A stretch of 64,000 nt of DNA from Simmondsia chinensis (GCA_018398585.1 JAGTTD010000010.1:6899501-6963500); one strand, 5' to 3'. Numbered from the stretch's first letter, positions 34,201-45,747 are shown. Notes: generated by a model from the letters alone, not told the origin. Numbers and translations are program-made.

Positions 34201-37200
34201 AGGTTGAAACTCCGAATGAGACGCTTAGCATCTTCTACGAGTTTTCTCGCACCAGTGGGTATCCGGATTTCATCATGAACAAACAGCAGTGCAAAATTCA
34301 CAAATAGAAGTTAATCCAACAATATAAGAAAAGCCCGGCAGCCTCATGGAGCCTAGTGATGGTAAAATCAAAGCCCAAAGCACAAAGGAGCTGGCACAAA
34401 GAATGGAGCGCTGAATAGATTTGTGGTGACAGGCACCATCAATTTTTATCGGAAAAAGAAATTTCAAGAAAGAATGAAGTTACAAAGTATTAAGGACAAG
34501 ATGCCCTTTATAGAATACAAGATACAAAAATTAATGGCCAGTGATATAAAACCCTCCAATCTCACTATAACTAGACCATGAAAATGTTAGCAGCACTCCC
34601 AAAAGCTTATAATAGTTATGGTCCTCATCCGCCGCCGACCAAAGATAATCTCTCATGAGATGCTCGATAGTTGCACGAAGCGAGAGTGGGAGCGGGAGCA
34701 GAAGCGGAAGTGGGAGTGGGAGCGGGAGCAGAAGCGGGAGTGGGAACAGGGGGGGCAGGTAGTCATAGAAGTTTCTGAGGTTGGAAGCGTGAAGAGCGCA
34801 ATTATATTACTATATATTAGATCTATAAGAAAAACTAATGAAATGTCACCAATTGAGCAGTTAGAGCATAAATATGAAAACAAAGTCAATATTAAGCAAT
34901 AACAAAGAAAAATTAAGCACCCCATTGAATAAAATCAAAAAAATCGACTCCGAAATGTCCACACAATTCATTGATTTTTTAAATTGAACGATATAGTTAG
35001 CCAACAAATCATTTAATAAGTATTTTCTTATCAAAATGATTCCATGATTGTTTGAATTGTGTTTCCATCAAGTTCGATACGTGGGAAACACAAATCTAAC
35101 TTTGTAACACTGAATCATTTTTGTGGAGCGTAGGTAACATTTTAGAGTTTCCTACAACTATGCTCGATACATTTCGCAACGAACTTAAGAATCTTGAAAA
35201 CGTGCTCCTCTGTTTGAGAATCTCATTCACAAATCAGTAAAAATCACCTGATATGAAAGCGAAAATACGTTAAAAGACACAATGAAGCAGATGCTTTCAT
35301 ATAACTTATCTGCTCAAACCAAACAACCTTTTCCCTCTACATATATGATCAGTTGCATGAATCATGCACCATCAATTCTATTTCATCAAGGATCATATCC
35401 TCTTGACATCTAAGCTAGGTCAGTGCCCCAGAGATCCATTCCCATTCTTCTTAAGACCTACACATCTAAATTTCCAATTGTGCAGAGAGTGGTCTGCTTT
35501 TCGTGCCAAAACCTCCAATGATAATCCTGCATTTTTTTTCCTTCTATTGACCCCATCATTCTCAATTTGAATCTATTCTAACACAGCATCTGCAGTTCGG
35601 CCACAAGTTCAATGTGGTAGCATCCTAATTTTGCCACCCTCGTCTCATTGAACAGGAACATGAACATGTTCACATTCATAAATAAAGCGAAGCAGGTCTA
35701 ATAGCAATCCTACAATATTTCCCCTTCAACTCAAATAAAAATCACAGAGAAATTGGAGGATCTTTTACACTTGCACAGCTCGACGTCAATTTATGGACGA
35801 TATCCTCATAAATACCTCCATATTTCTCGCCAATTAGCCAAGATAACTAGAGTATTCACTTCAAGGTATACTTTACATTCCAATATGTGCCTCACGGTTG
35901 GTGTGCTAACTGTGTTTGCTTCTCAAAAAATATTTGGCTAAAGAGGTCCCCTTTGCGATTCGATTTCCACTTTTATAGCATTTGTGCACATCTCATGATG
36001 CTCCTATATGTGCCTTTGTAGCCTCGTATGGTGATTCACTTTCCTGGAACCTTTATCTACGTAGAAATCTTACAAATAAGATAGTGAATTCACCCGATTG
36101 AGCTGCTTTCTTGACCACACACAGATTTCTTCTATTCTTGATAAGAGGATGTGGATGATGGAATGCTTAGGCATTTACTCCTAACCCTTCTCTTATTCAT
36201 TCCTAAGAACCACCACACTCAACGCCCAAAAGGTTCCCTGAAGTATCAAGGTCTTCTTTATGGTTTCTTATTCTCAACGAGCCTAATACCTAAGATTACC
36301 TAAAGCCCTTAAAGCTTTGATCAATCAAACAGCTCCTAGAATCTAAGGTCTCCGTGCACAACTCAAAGTTTTCTTTGAAACCTTCCCTATATATGTCAAA
36401 ACAGCATGATATAATTGGGAATAACACACATCAAGGTAATCATCCTGCCATCCACCTAGATCGTCACTGTCTCTGCACTAGGGTCAAAGCCTGATAGGGA
36501 AGAGAAGATACATTTCTTACAGACAGCAGAAATAGTAATCTACAGGAAGGTGGTAAGCCCATATCTAGTTCCGATAAAAAGGAGTCACTGCCATCAAAGT
36601 AATGGTTTATTGTTTTTACATTCAAAAATTTTGATATTCCACTAATATCTAGTTCATTCAAGTTTTACTGTAATTTAGGACGTGCCAGGAACCAATCTCA
36701 AAGGGTGGAGGTAGCCATAACAAAATGATACATTAATCATCATACCTCATACGATGTTTACAAAGCATAATGAGAAAAAATTCAGAGGAAGGAATACTCC
36801 TCACACAAAGCATAAACGACATCAATTAAATTCAATAAGATGAAAGAGTCAACCACTATTCTACACCAAAGCTGCTCCCACGGTCACCAAAGGCTCCCTC
36901 AACCACACATATCACAGATCCTCCAGTCCATACATGCCCCATTTTTTGGTTTTCCTTAACAAAGCAAAAGGAAGGGGCGAAACAGGGAAAAAGACAATGC
37001 AATGCCATTGTCACTAGAATCGGACAGGACATTGGACCAGCCAAGTTCACAGTTGACTGCTTCACTGCTGCAACTACACTGCTTGTTCATAACAAACACA
37101 ATATTGTACATGAATGTACTATGAATGCCAATTTCGTAGGATTTATTTATAGGAATCATGAAATTAAATCTCATATTACTCAAAATCTGTTCAACTCACT

Positions 37201-40200
37201 AAATATGCCAAAATTATTTATTAATCCTGATTTTGCTCTAAAAAATGTTTGGAAAGGGAAAAATGTACAACAAATATTTTACGTGACATATAATCAATCA
37301 AAAAAGAAACCTAGAAGTGCAAGGCAGCAAACCACAACCAGCATGTTGTGGATGCTTCCTTTCGTCACAGCAGGTCAGCTGACCAAAAATACTAATCACC
37401 CATTTCTAAGAGGCAGTTAGTGTTTTCTCCAGTAAGCCCTAACGGCCCCTGCTTTCACCAGCCAAGCCTGGTTTAAGGCAAATGGAACTTGTTTTGGCTT
37501 GATTTGACTGGTTGTCTAGCACTACTGCCAATCCGATAAGTCACCGCTTCATGCTTATGTTACCAGAGATTATGTCCATTGAACCCATGGAATCTTATAA
37601 AGGTTATTACATTACACATTATACATTATATAACATAATTTAAGCTAACTGTCATGCAACCAGTTAAGTAATTGTACTTTCGAAATTGGCTTCATAATAA
37701 TTTACATTGTATTTTATCTACTAGAATATATTACAACGCAGCAGCATGCTAGCTATCGAAAGGGTACACAAAGCATTAAATGTATGGCTATTCATTCAAA
37801 TCTTTGCGAACTTACGATTTAAAAACAATTTATCTACCTCAAGGTCTATTTGGTGTCGATTTTGTTCACAAATTTTAGCTGTTGCGAAGCTACAAGCCAT
37901 GTTTTAGAAACAATTGCTTCTTGTTTTGGTTTTTTGTTTTCAATTTTTTCCTAGTTTGAGTTAAAATTGAAAATAGGAAACCAAAAATAAGAAAAATCAT
38001 TCTCAAAATTAGGTTTTTTTAGTTTCTTAAAACCAAAAATTACAATAAAAAACATCGAAAAAGCCCTTGAAATAGTTATTGCCGCCGTTATATAACGTCT
38101 GTTATACTAGGCTTCTGCAAAACCACAACAACGACTGCAAATCATGATTCGCTTCCACGATTGAAACATTTATATCCCACAGCGGACACCCATAATGCAC
38201 GGTTTAATCTCCATAAGAACAAATATAAAGGCCACCATATCTTAATATACAATCTCCCTCTCTCTCTCCCCCAGCATGCACCCTCAACATTAAGGCTCAA
38301 CAACAGTCAACCGAAAGTGGCATATCTTGTGGTCCAAAGATTTATGGCCAAAATCCATGAAAACAGACAACAAAATTTCTATACAAGAAGAAAAAAGTTA
38401 AAAGTTCTGATCAGTTGAGTACCAAAAGAGCTGATTGAGGTTAACTTCGTGACAAACACAAACAGATGACAATCATTACGGCACAGAAAGACAACTGCTT
38501 TTAGTGGAATTTGCATCAGGATTGTCATTGATATACACAAATTGAATCAAGCGAAACAAGCACCAAGGGCTTCACAAGACGATTATAAAGGGAACTGCGT
38601 GTAGAGGGCAAAATTTTCCACCTTGCATACTCAGAGCACAAGGGCATTGACCAAGGGGATAGTATTCAATAAACTAGAGATCATTTGAGATATTCCTGAC
38701 CATTCTTTCCCTTCGCCTTTTGATTTAAAAGGAGCCAGAAGGGCAGAAAAGAAGCTGAAGACAAAATGGTCAAATCAATACATAAAAATTACGTTCAATG
38801 TTAAAATCTCCTCTGATTACGGATGACAAAATCAACTTGAATGCTCAAAACACAGCTTGCCTCTACCAGTAAGTGTTCAAAATGAATATAATGAAGTCAT
38901 CTGTGGCATATAATATAGCTCAATCTACACTACTAGACATTTTGATTGCACATTAAAATCTAAGAACGAACTCCATTGTCTTACTCAAACGACACACCAA
39001 ATGAATTTTTGCATCTATAATATACAAGTTCCTGAGTGTACTTCAGGAACAAGTGTTTGATAAATATATATGTACATAACTTGCATATATGTGCATAGAC
39101 AGAGGGAGAGGGAGGAACCGGGTATTTGAAGGTGCATGAAAATACTAGAATACAATTCATCCCCATTGGATTTACATAACCTTTATTGACTCAGTTACTT
39201 AGCTGTTTCAGGAAGATCAACACAAGGCTACCCCTCTGGGAAGCATCGATTGTTGCTTCTTCCAAAATAATGATCATCAGTGAATTTATTATCCGTAATG
39301 ATTTTTTCATTTGAATTCTCATTTTGAAGTTTAATTTGAAAATCCTAACTCATTGGTGCCATATGTTGCAATTATTCTGGCAGAAATGAAAATATATAAC
39401 ATAATCACCCGTTGGAATGCTATAAAGCAAAAATATTGACTCAGTTACTTAGACAACAGCATAGACCATTAGGGATGTAAACGATCCGAGCCGCTCGCGA
39501 GTAGCTCGTGAGTGGCTCAAATAAACCTCGACTCGAATTCGAATTAACCAAGTTCGAGTTTGAGTATCAAGAGATACTCGATTAATAAATGAGTACGAGT
39601 CAAATAGTGAACTACTCAGCTCGATAATCGATTAAATACTCAACTCATATGAAGTAGTTCTTGTGTATTATTATTTTTTGAAATGGATGGCTTGTGACAT
39701 TAATAGTAGAATGAAAGAAGGAAGCTAGAATCTTTTTTTAAATGATGGCATGTTACATTTATGCTGGAGCGAAAAAAACCTCGAGTTTCTTATAACTGGT
39801 TGTATTTGGTTTGCTTGAATTTTCTGAAATTCAGGTTTTGAAGCATATTTGGTACTAATATATCAGCGATTTATGATTGTTTATGTTAAAATATAATGTG
39901 AGTAATAATTGAGTATCCAAATTGAGTATAACTAATGTTCGAGTATATAGAATAATATTATAATGGAGCTAATGTTGAACATTCATATGCACAATAAACG
40001 AGTATTCGAGTTGAGTTGAGAACTCGAATAGTTAATGGAGTTCGAGTTCGACCAAAATTAACTACTCGAATTGAGTTCGAGTACTGAGACACTCGGCTCG
40101 ACTCAACTCTACTAGTATCTGTTTTTGCTAGAACTGTTTAATAAACTACCTTCATCATTCAACCAACCCGTTTCCTTTTTCAGCTGGCCAGAGAGCACGA

Positions 40201-40600
40201 TGTCTTGGAAGAGATAGAAACCAATTACCTTTGGCCCTGATCCAAACCAAGGAGTGTTGAGATCCGCATATAAGTCCAAGTAAAGTTTCATCGGAAAACT
40301 AATTATCGTTGGGTAAAGTAGCTCATTGATGCTTACATGTTGATTTCTTCTTCGTCACAGCCTTGTCATGGGTTACTAACATGACAAGTTGTCTTAGCAT
40401 AAACTAAACCCTAAATGAACCTTCTTCAGGAAAAGCAACCTCTACCTCAGTCAAATCACTACACCAGAATCACCAAGCTCAATACATATGCATAAGAAGC
40501 CACAGAAACAGGTAACTTAACATAGCAATAAGAAGTCAAGAAGGGGATAATCATAAAAGTTAACCTGGGAGACTGGATTGAAGCAGCATAGATTATCCAT
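28151..40600 (-). CDS. PAPP2C: Protein phosphatase 2C, PAPP2C-like, five exons
   Basis: A Mg2+/Mn2+-dependent Ser/Thr phosphatase. Joining 40600-40565, 32224-31985, 31189-30913, 29125-28971 and 28288-28151 gives 281 codons with no internal stop; all introns are GT...AG. Landmark residues: GFSLVKGKANHPMEDYH (35-51, metal-site D49), YDGHLGD (69-75, D70), GRGGSTAV (122-129), NVGDSRAVLS (143-152), VNGQLAVSRAFGD (190-202), LASDGLWK (229-236, D232) and SKDDISCIVVRF (269-280). Length and sequence match, from memory, Arabidopsis At1g22280 (phytochrome-associated PP2C, 281 residues), including the short CCF-containing N-terminus. All metal ligands are present, so the enzyme is probably active, presumably cytosolic or nuclear (no signal or membrane segment). 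The symbol rests on similarity; a close paralogue is possible. Confidence 0.92.
28484..28738. mobile_element. MITE in PP2C intron 4
   Basis: Ends GGGCCTATTTGGCCAAACT and AGTTTAGCCAAACAGGTCC are inverted repeats (about 16 of 19). This is the GGGCCTGTTTGG type common in plant hAT-like MITEs. The interior is AT-rich and non-coding. No clear target duplication was seen. Confidence 0.6.
28971..29125 (-). CDS. PAPP2C: PP2C exon 4
   Basis: 155 bp, completing Gly185 and encoding to Lys236, between TATCAG and GTTCTC. Holds SRAFGD and SDGLWK. Confidence 0.93.
29350..29782. mobile_element. MITE in PP2C intron 3 (a)
   Basis: Inverted ends TTTTTGGTATCGTTTTTTGT and AGAAAACGATACCAAACAGG, non-coding interior. 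Related ends occur at 37845-38075. Confidence 0.6.
30130..30492. mobile_element. MITE in PP2C intron 3 (b)
   Basis: Ends AGCTCTGTTTGTTTTGATGG and CCATTGAACCAAATGAAGCC form imperfect inverted repeats, followed inward by AAAACATTTTC / GAAAATGAT. Typical hAT-type MITE with GAAAA-rich interior. Confidence 0.55.
30540..30890. mobile_element. MITE in PP2C intron 3 (c)
   Basis: A second, decayed member of the preceding family: it shares TTTGCATAATTTCATA, AAATTGACTT and GAAACCATTTCTTTT-like text in the same order and ends GAAACAAATGGAGCG. It lies about 50 bp from copy (b). Confidence 0.5.
30913..31189 (-). CDS. PAPP2C: PP2C exon 3
   Basis: 277 bp, residues 93-184 plus one base of Gly185, between TTTTTCAG and GTTAGT. 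Holds GGSTAV and GDSRAV. Confidence 0.93.
31672..31735 (-). mobile_element. tRNA-derived SINE head in PP2C intron 2
   Basis: On the minus strand GGGGTAGGCTCAAGTGGTAG fits a tRNA box A, and GGGTTCCAATC about 35 bp further fits a box B. The spacing is that of a tRNA, but the cloverleaf is imperfect, so it is a SINE head or tRNA relic, not a working tRNA gene. The 3' end is not resolved. Confidence 0.5.
31985..32224 (-). CDS. PAPP2C: PP2C exon 2
   Basis: 240 bp, 80 codons (residues 13-92), between TCTTCAG and GTCAGC. It holds the MEDY and YDGH metal-binding motifs. An alternative acceptor 7 bp downstream (TTTGTAG) would shift frame and is rejected. Confidence 0.92.
32498..32815. mobile_element. 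MITE in PP2C intron 1 (GGGCCT type)
   Basis: Ends AGGGCCTGTTTCGCCAAACT and GTTGGCCAAATAGGCCCCT are inverted repeats of the same family as 28484-28738. The interior has matching inverted AAAGCACTTTTT-type text. Confidence 0.6.
33316..33433 (-). mobile_element. SINE, headless copy with 19-bp target duplication
   Basis: Flanked by CAGTTATTTGGAGAACAGT at 33297-33315 and again at 33434-33452, a perfect 19-bp target duplication. In minus orientation it is the tail module (GGAGGTCCTCGGAAACAGCC, GGGGTAAAGCTGCGTAC, GAGGCACTGGGA, CTGTTGTTGTTGT). The 5S head is absent although both flanks are intact, so it inserted in this truncated form. Confidence 0.9.
33879..34036 (+). mobile_element. SINE, headless copy with poly-C
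   Basis: Plus-orientation tail module: GGTTGGGGATCATCGAAAAC, AGCCTCTC, GGGGTAAGGCTAAGTAC, a C14 run (33954-33967), GGAGCCCTTGAGGCACTGGG and (TTG)n. A possible 8-bp target duplication TATGCTTA lies at about 33871 and 34037. Confidence 0.7.
34681..34748. repeat. 30-bp GA-rich minisatellite
   Basis: Two copies of GAGTGGGAGCGGGAGCAGAA plus GCGG(A/G)AGTGG, with flanking partial units. Purine-only on the plus strand. The ORF across it is low-complexity and not a gene. Confidence 0.7.
37845..38078. mobile_element. Possible MITE in PP2C intron 1
   Basis: Ends GTCTATTTGGTGTCGATTTT and AAACATCGAAAAAGCCCTTG form weak inverted repeats like those at 29350-29782, with GTTTTGG/CCAAAAATAAG text inside. Confidence 0.4.
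38080..39469. other. Unassigned part of PP2C intron 1
   Basis: Non-coding; nothing recognised beyond short AT-rich stretches. The same applies to 34750-37840 in this intron. Confidence 0.4.
39470..40112. mobile_element. hAT-type element with TCGAG arrays, 3' end lost
   Basis: Begins TAGGGATGTAAACGATC and matches the complete element at 60271-60976 throughout (GAGCCGCTCGCGAGTAGCTC, GAGTTCGAGT, CTCGGCTCGACTC). The terminal TACACCCTTA is missing, so the right end is truncated near 40112. It lies about 450 bp from the PP2C first exon. Confidence 0.65.
40565..40600 (-). CDS. PAPP2C: PP2C exon 1 (12 codons)
   Basis: Encodes MDNLCCFNPVSQ, then GTTAACT donor. The match to the N-terminal MGKFCCF of the Arabidopsis protein, phase 0, and fusion to FVGGRSS of exon 2 support this start despite the 8.3-kb intron that follows. 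Confidence 0.85.
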
Positions 40601-41095
40601 AAAATCCAGCTCCACCTCACCTTCTGCCTCTACTGATCAACATCTACCTCTTCAGATTACCTCAACGAACCCCCACAATCTTCACAAACTGTACCATCAA
40701 AAACCAACAACTCTACCCATCAAAACATCAATCAGACAACAACCCACAAAAATTAGTCACACAAATCAACTCTAACCCACCAATAAAACAAAAAATATTC
40801 AAAAAATAACCAGATGGGTGCCTCAGATATTCATTTATTGACCTACCAATTACAAAAGATCCCACCAAAACTAACCAAAAAGGGGCCACTTCAACATCAA
40901 ATTTCTCACTGATTGAGGCTCCCCTTCTTCAATTGACCAGATGGGTGTTTGATTTGTGTGATTAACAACACAAAACTTGCGAGGAGAGAGAAGAAATGGA
41001 TGCACAGAGAGGGAAAAGCTTTATTAACACGACCACATAAGGAGGTGGGGGTTGCCCAAGAACTTCCCCTAATTTTGACTTTGTCGCCTTTATTG
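40601..41095 (-). promoter_or_regulatory. PP2C 5' leader and promoter region
   Basis: Upstream of the start codon the minus strand has CT-rich and AT-rich leader-like text, with CCTCTCTGTGCATCC and CTTCTCTCCTCGC near 40980-41020, as in plant 5' leaders. Plausible AG acceptors between 40620 and 40700 would allow a leader intron. No convincing TATA box is placed. Confidence 0.35.
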
Positions 41096-41560
41096 ATTAA
41101 TTATAATAATAATATAATAAATGAATGAATATAAAATAAAATAAAATAAAGAAGTGGAATTGTTTGTGCTTATTAGGATCTGTTACAGCTGTTTCAAAGG
41201 CTTGTTTGTAGTGTAGTAGTTTCTCTCGCCCGTGGGCCACGGACCCCTTTGGATTTTGTGTTTTGGGATGAGTGAATAAAAAGACTTGTTTATTGTAGTC
41301 AACATTGGGTCCCAATTTCTTTTACTATCTCATGTCAAAGATCCCCCGCCTTCGCAGGTGAAATTATGCCTGACTACCCACCCCATTAAGCTACAGTGTA
41401 AAAAGAATTCATTACTTACATCATATAATTAGGATAAAAAGTATCGATTAAGTCACCTGATAAGTATTTAAGAAATAACGTTTAAGACTTGAAATCGAAT
41501 ATTACTTTCTTCACAAAGAGTGGGATTAAACAAGAGTTAAGGATCTTTGTGAAATCTATA

Positions 41561-41939
41561 TGTTAAGACTAATATTTTGTTGTATTTCGAGATACGTATT
41601 TTATATTTAGGATAGTATTTATTTCTAGAATAAATAGATAGCTTTTAAAACTCTTCCACCTCTTGGGTTCCTCCTTGTGACCTGCGATTAGGGAAGTCAA
41701 GGACCATAATGGTGCTTTGATTTCTTTGTTTTTATATTGCTCAGAATTCTAGTGTTTTAGACATTTTATTACCTTAGCCATGTATTATAAATTGTGTACT
41801 TACTCATCAATGGAATCACCAAGTAAAATATTCCGTCATTTTTCCTCTTGTTCTTCTTCTTTTTTTTTTTTTTTTTGTTTGAATGGATCCTCTTGTTCTG
41901 CTTGGCCATTTGGTAGCTTTGGCTTTTATAATTTTTATA
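41561..41939 (+). mobile_element. 5' LTR of copia D
   Basis: Starts TGTTAAGACTAATATTTTG and ends TTTTTATA before the primer-binding site. It contains TATA-like and poly-T stretches. No partner LTR remains in the window. Confidence 0.6.
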
Positions 41940-41951
41940 TAGTATCAAAGC
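41940..41951 (+). promoter_or_regulatory. Primer-binding site of copia D
   Basis: TAGTATCAAAGC matches TGGTATCAGAGC at ten of twelve positions, just after the LTR. Confidence 0.7.
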
Positions 41952-42079
41952 GGGTCCCACTCTAGAGAAATCTTGTTTGCTCAAAGTTTCAGTGGTCATC
42001 TCTTCTTGCTCATGGTTTGACAGTGAGCACTTCTTTCGTATTGATTTTGTTTGTGCTTTCTTAGTTTTCATATATCAAG

Positions 42080-43166
42080 TCGGATGCTAATTTTGATCAT
42101 ACTATTGCACTGATTTCCACGATAGGAGGAGTTACAGATGTTAATTCCCCATTTTATCTTCATCCCTCGGATCAACTGGGGTTGTTTTTTGTTCAAAATG
42201 CTTTGACTAGACCGAATATTAGTCATGGAGGTGGTCCATTTATAAAGTGTTTAAGGCTAACGCAAAATTGGTTTTCTTGACGGTAGAATTGAAAAATCAG
42301 AAGAAAATTCACTAGATAATGAAAATTGGACTGCATGTGACTCCATGGCATCTTCGTGGATTTCGAACTCTATTTTGAAAGAGATTAACGAAAGCATTAC
42401 TTACCTTGAAACTGCATGGTATCTTCTCAAGAAAATGTTCCTCGCATCTATGAGTTAAAACAAGAGATATCACAACCCAAACAATCAAATTTTCTCATGT
42501 TGACTTATGTAAGAAACTTAAGGTCGTTGTGGAATGAGTTATACACTTTAGTCGAAATACCACCTTGTTCTTGTGGTTCCACCAAAGCTTTTGTGGATAT
42601 TCGTGATATGGAATGTTTACTTGACCCATCGACAGGCTTAGATTCCGCTTTCTCTACGGTTAGATCCCAATTGATGATTACCAAACCACTAACCTCTGTT
42701 GGCCATGCTTACTCTATCTTATGCCAAGAAGTAAAAGCAACAGAATATTGCAACTGGTAATGTTATTATGCTTGAAGTGGCAGCGCTTGCTGAGAAAGAA
42801 ACTATTTTGGGCAATGGAGGTGGTACAAGCGTGCCTAATGCACCACCTCCACGGCGAAATAATCATTTGTCTTGTACTCATTGCAAAAGACAAGGACACA
42901 TGAAAGACCATTGTTACCAGTTGACAAGATATCTAGCAAGGTGGAAGCACCATGCCCCAAGTGGCGCAGTGAGGTCAACAACTGCAACAGTGCAGTCGCC
43001 ACCCATATTGAACACAAGAGGTTCAGTCAATTGTGCGACTGGCTGTCCAGACAACCTTGTCCTCGGTCTGAGCAGCGCGCAGTACCAACAATTATTAACT
43101 CTTTTTAGTCCAGAAACTGGTTCTCCTTGTGTGAATTTTGAGAAGTCAGGCCTTATTTTAGAGTAA
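42080..43166 (+). pseudogene. Copia D gag with zinc knuckle
   Basis: Motifs in order: NSPFYLHPSDQLGL near 42140 (copia Gag start), a decayed TQNW..W region near 42255, YELKQEISQPKQ near 42445, LRSLWNELYTLVEIPPC near 42510, and a CCHC knuckle CTHCKRQGHMKDHC at about 42875-42915. Frames slip at least twice. Confidence 0.8.
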
Positions 43167-44330
43167 TGTGTGGGTTATTGACACTAGTCCCTCTGACCAC
43201 ATGACCTCTTCAAACTATGTCTGGGGAAATGTCTATGTTAATATCACTATAAAACCTATTAGACTTCCTAATGGGTCTATTTTGCCAGTTTCACATGTTG
43301 GGCGCGTCACTATTTCTAGTGGCCTTTGTCTTTCTAGCGTCCTTCGTATTCTAGGAGTTGGGTGCAATCTACTTTCTGTAAGTTGATGAGGGATAATAAT
43401 TGGGCATTAACCTTCTTTCCAAAATTTTGTGTTCTATAAGACCTCGAGGAGGCTAATTGGAGTGGTAGAGAGCGGGGTGGGCCATATGTCTTTGAGGCCT
43501 GTTCGGTTCCACGTGCCACTGTTGTTCACGGGTCGACTGATGGAGCAGTTTTATGGCATTGTAGGTTGAGACATGTCCCATTTTCTAAGCTATCAAAGTT
43601 TTCTTATTTGGATTCTGTTAATAAAGTTGATGAAGTGTGCGACTGGTGCATCGAGCCAAACAAACACGGTTATTGTTTCCAATTTCAGTTACTAGGACTG
43701 TATCTTGTTTTGATCTTCTCATTGTGATATATGGGGTCCATATCATACTTTATCTATTACTGGTGCTCTTTTTTTTTCCCTCACTATTGTGGATGACTTT
43801 AGTGGGTGTACTTAGGTTTATTTAATGTGAGACAAATCTCTGTCTCATAGTATTCCTAAGGATTTTTGTCAAATAGTTCATACTCAGTATGGTTTGCAGG
43901 TAAACAGGTTCGGAGTGATAATGGTCAAGAATTTCTCTACGAACCGCTGTTTGAATTTTATGCAAAAAGCGGTATACTAATTTAGACATCTTTAATTGAT
44001 ACGCCTCAACAAAATGGAGTTGTGGAATGTAAACATCGTTACCTTCTTGAGGTGGTTCGTGGGCTGGTCTTCCAGTCTATTTTGGAGAGAATATGTTTTT
44101 AACATTGGCTCATTTAATCAATCTTATGTCTACTTCTTGTCTACGCGACATAAGACCATATGAGGTTTTGCTTGGTACAATACCTTTTTATGATCATTTT
44201 GGTCTTTGTGTTATATTCATGTAAAAAATCCGAGTAAAGTTAAGTTAGAAATCGTGCCAATTGAGGAATTTTCATTGGCTATCCCCATGAAAAAAGGGAT
44301 ATAAAGTTTATAATTTGGATAGGGGCAAAA
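43167..44330 (+). pseudogene. Copia D protease and integrase
   Basis: The protease motif reads WVIDTSPSDHMT instead of the usual W(V/I)(I/L)DSGAS.HMT, so the catalytic D-S-G is mutated to D-T-S. Then LPNGSILPVSHVGRV and LGVGCNLLSVS. Integrase: LWHCRLRHVPFSKL near 43550, VRSDNGQEFL-like text near 43915, PQQNGVVECKHR near 44005. Stops throughout. Confidence 0.75.
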
Positions 44331-44779
44331 TTGACATTTCTCGTGATATTGTGTTTTATGAAAATAATATCCATGTCGTAATTTAAATGAATCTCTAAGA
44401 GATGAAACTAAGGATGGCAAAATATTTCATCAAGTTGATCCTATGTTTGAGGTCGAACCACCAGCATTGATGGTACCTTGTGCAACGCCAGCTGCTGGTG
44501 AGGATGACGATGGCCCATGGTTGTTGGTGGCCATTGCCCTGGTCGAGGAGAGTTGGGGGATCAGGTACAGATACTGATGGGCATGAAATTTTGGGGAGAG
44601 GAGCTTAGATTCGTGTTATGCCAACTAAATATCAAGACTACATTTGTGATTTTCCATCTTCTATATCTCATCCTTGCCCTATTGCTCCTTTAGCTCTAAC
44701 TCAGGTATATGATATCCTTTATCAAATTTTGTATCCAATGTACGATTTTCTAACTCTCATTCAATTTTTCTCGGTTCAT

Positions 44780-45747
44780 CACCAGTATTTTGCATAGGTT
44801 GTTCAATTTGCACATTGGAGAGAAGCGATGCAAAAGGAAATATATGCTTTTGAGCAAAACAAAACTTGGAAATTAGAGGAAGTTCCACTTGAAAAGCAGG
44901 AAATTGACTCCAAGTGGGTTTACAAGATCAAGTCTGATGGGACATAGAGTGATACAAGGCTTGCCTTGTTACAAAGGGATACACTCAGGTGAAAGGTATT
45001 GGTTATCGTGATACGTTCGCTCCTGTTGCTAAACTTGTTACCAAACATTGTGTTCTAGCAGTGGCAGTTGCTAGAAATTGGGCCATAGATTAGTTGGATG
45101 TTAACAATGCATTTCTCCATGCGGCCTTAATGAATAGGTCTACTGAAATTTCCTCAAGGTTTTGAACTTCAACATGTAGGTAATGTTTGTCGACTCCGCA
45201 AGCACTTTATGAGTTGAAACAAGCGTCCTGAAATTGGAATCAAAAAATTTGCTTCCTCCTTAATAAGCATCGATTTTGAGTAGTCCAAGGCCGATTATAT
45301 GCTTTTCATCCATATTTCATGAGTCGATTTTGCTAGTTGGGCTTATTTACGTTGGTGATGTAATTATTACTAGTAATAGCCCAAAACATATCGAGGATGT
45401 CAAGGGTAGTCTAGAGCGCTAGTTTGGTATTAAGAACCTAGGACCATTTAAATACTTCCTTGGCGTAGAAGTGGCCGATTCCAACAATAGAATTATGTTG
45501 AGTCACAGGAAATATGCTTTGGATATTATAAGTGAAACTGGGTTATTAGGAGCAAAACCAGTCTCGAAACCTATTATTAAAAATCATCACTTAGCATATC
45601 AGGAGGGAGAACCTATTAAATATCTCGGGCAATATAGACGCTTAGTTGGAAGACTATTGTATTTGACTATTACTAGACCCGACATATGTTATGCCGTACG
45701 AATCCTTAGTCAGTCCATTACTCGACCTGACATATGTTATGCCGTAC
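44780..45747 (+). pseudogene. Copia D reverse transcriptase
   Basis: Opens with HWREAMQKEIYAFEQNKTW, SKWVYKIKSDGT, then decayed text in other frames (DVNNAFLH near 45100). From 45471 an open stretch reads RKYALDIISETGLLGAKPVS, QYRRLVGRLLYLTITRPDIC. An in-frame 48-bp duplication repeats TRPDICYAV at the very end. Confidence 0.8.

Larger units (their letters stand above)
41561..45747 (+). mobile_element. Ty1/copia element D, 3'-truncated
   Basis: LTR 41561-41939, decayed primer-binding site, gag, protease, integrase and RT on the plus strand. It ends abruptly at 45747, where the LTR of copia E starts; RNase H and 3' LTR are lost. Confidence 0.8.

Noticed and set aside
34618..34925. Charged ORF (EWEREQKR repeats) and its antisense
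   Set aside because: A translation of a 30-bp GA minisatellite in a PP2C intron.
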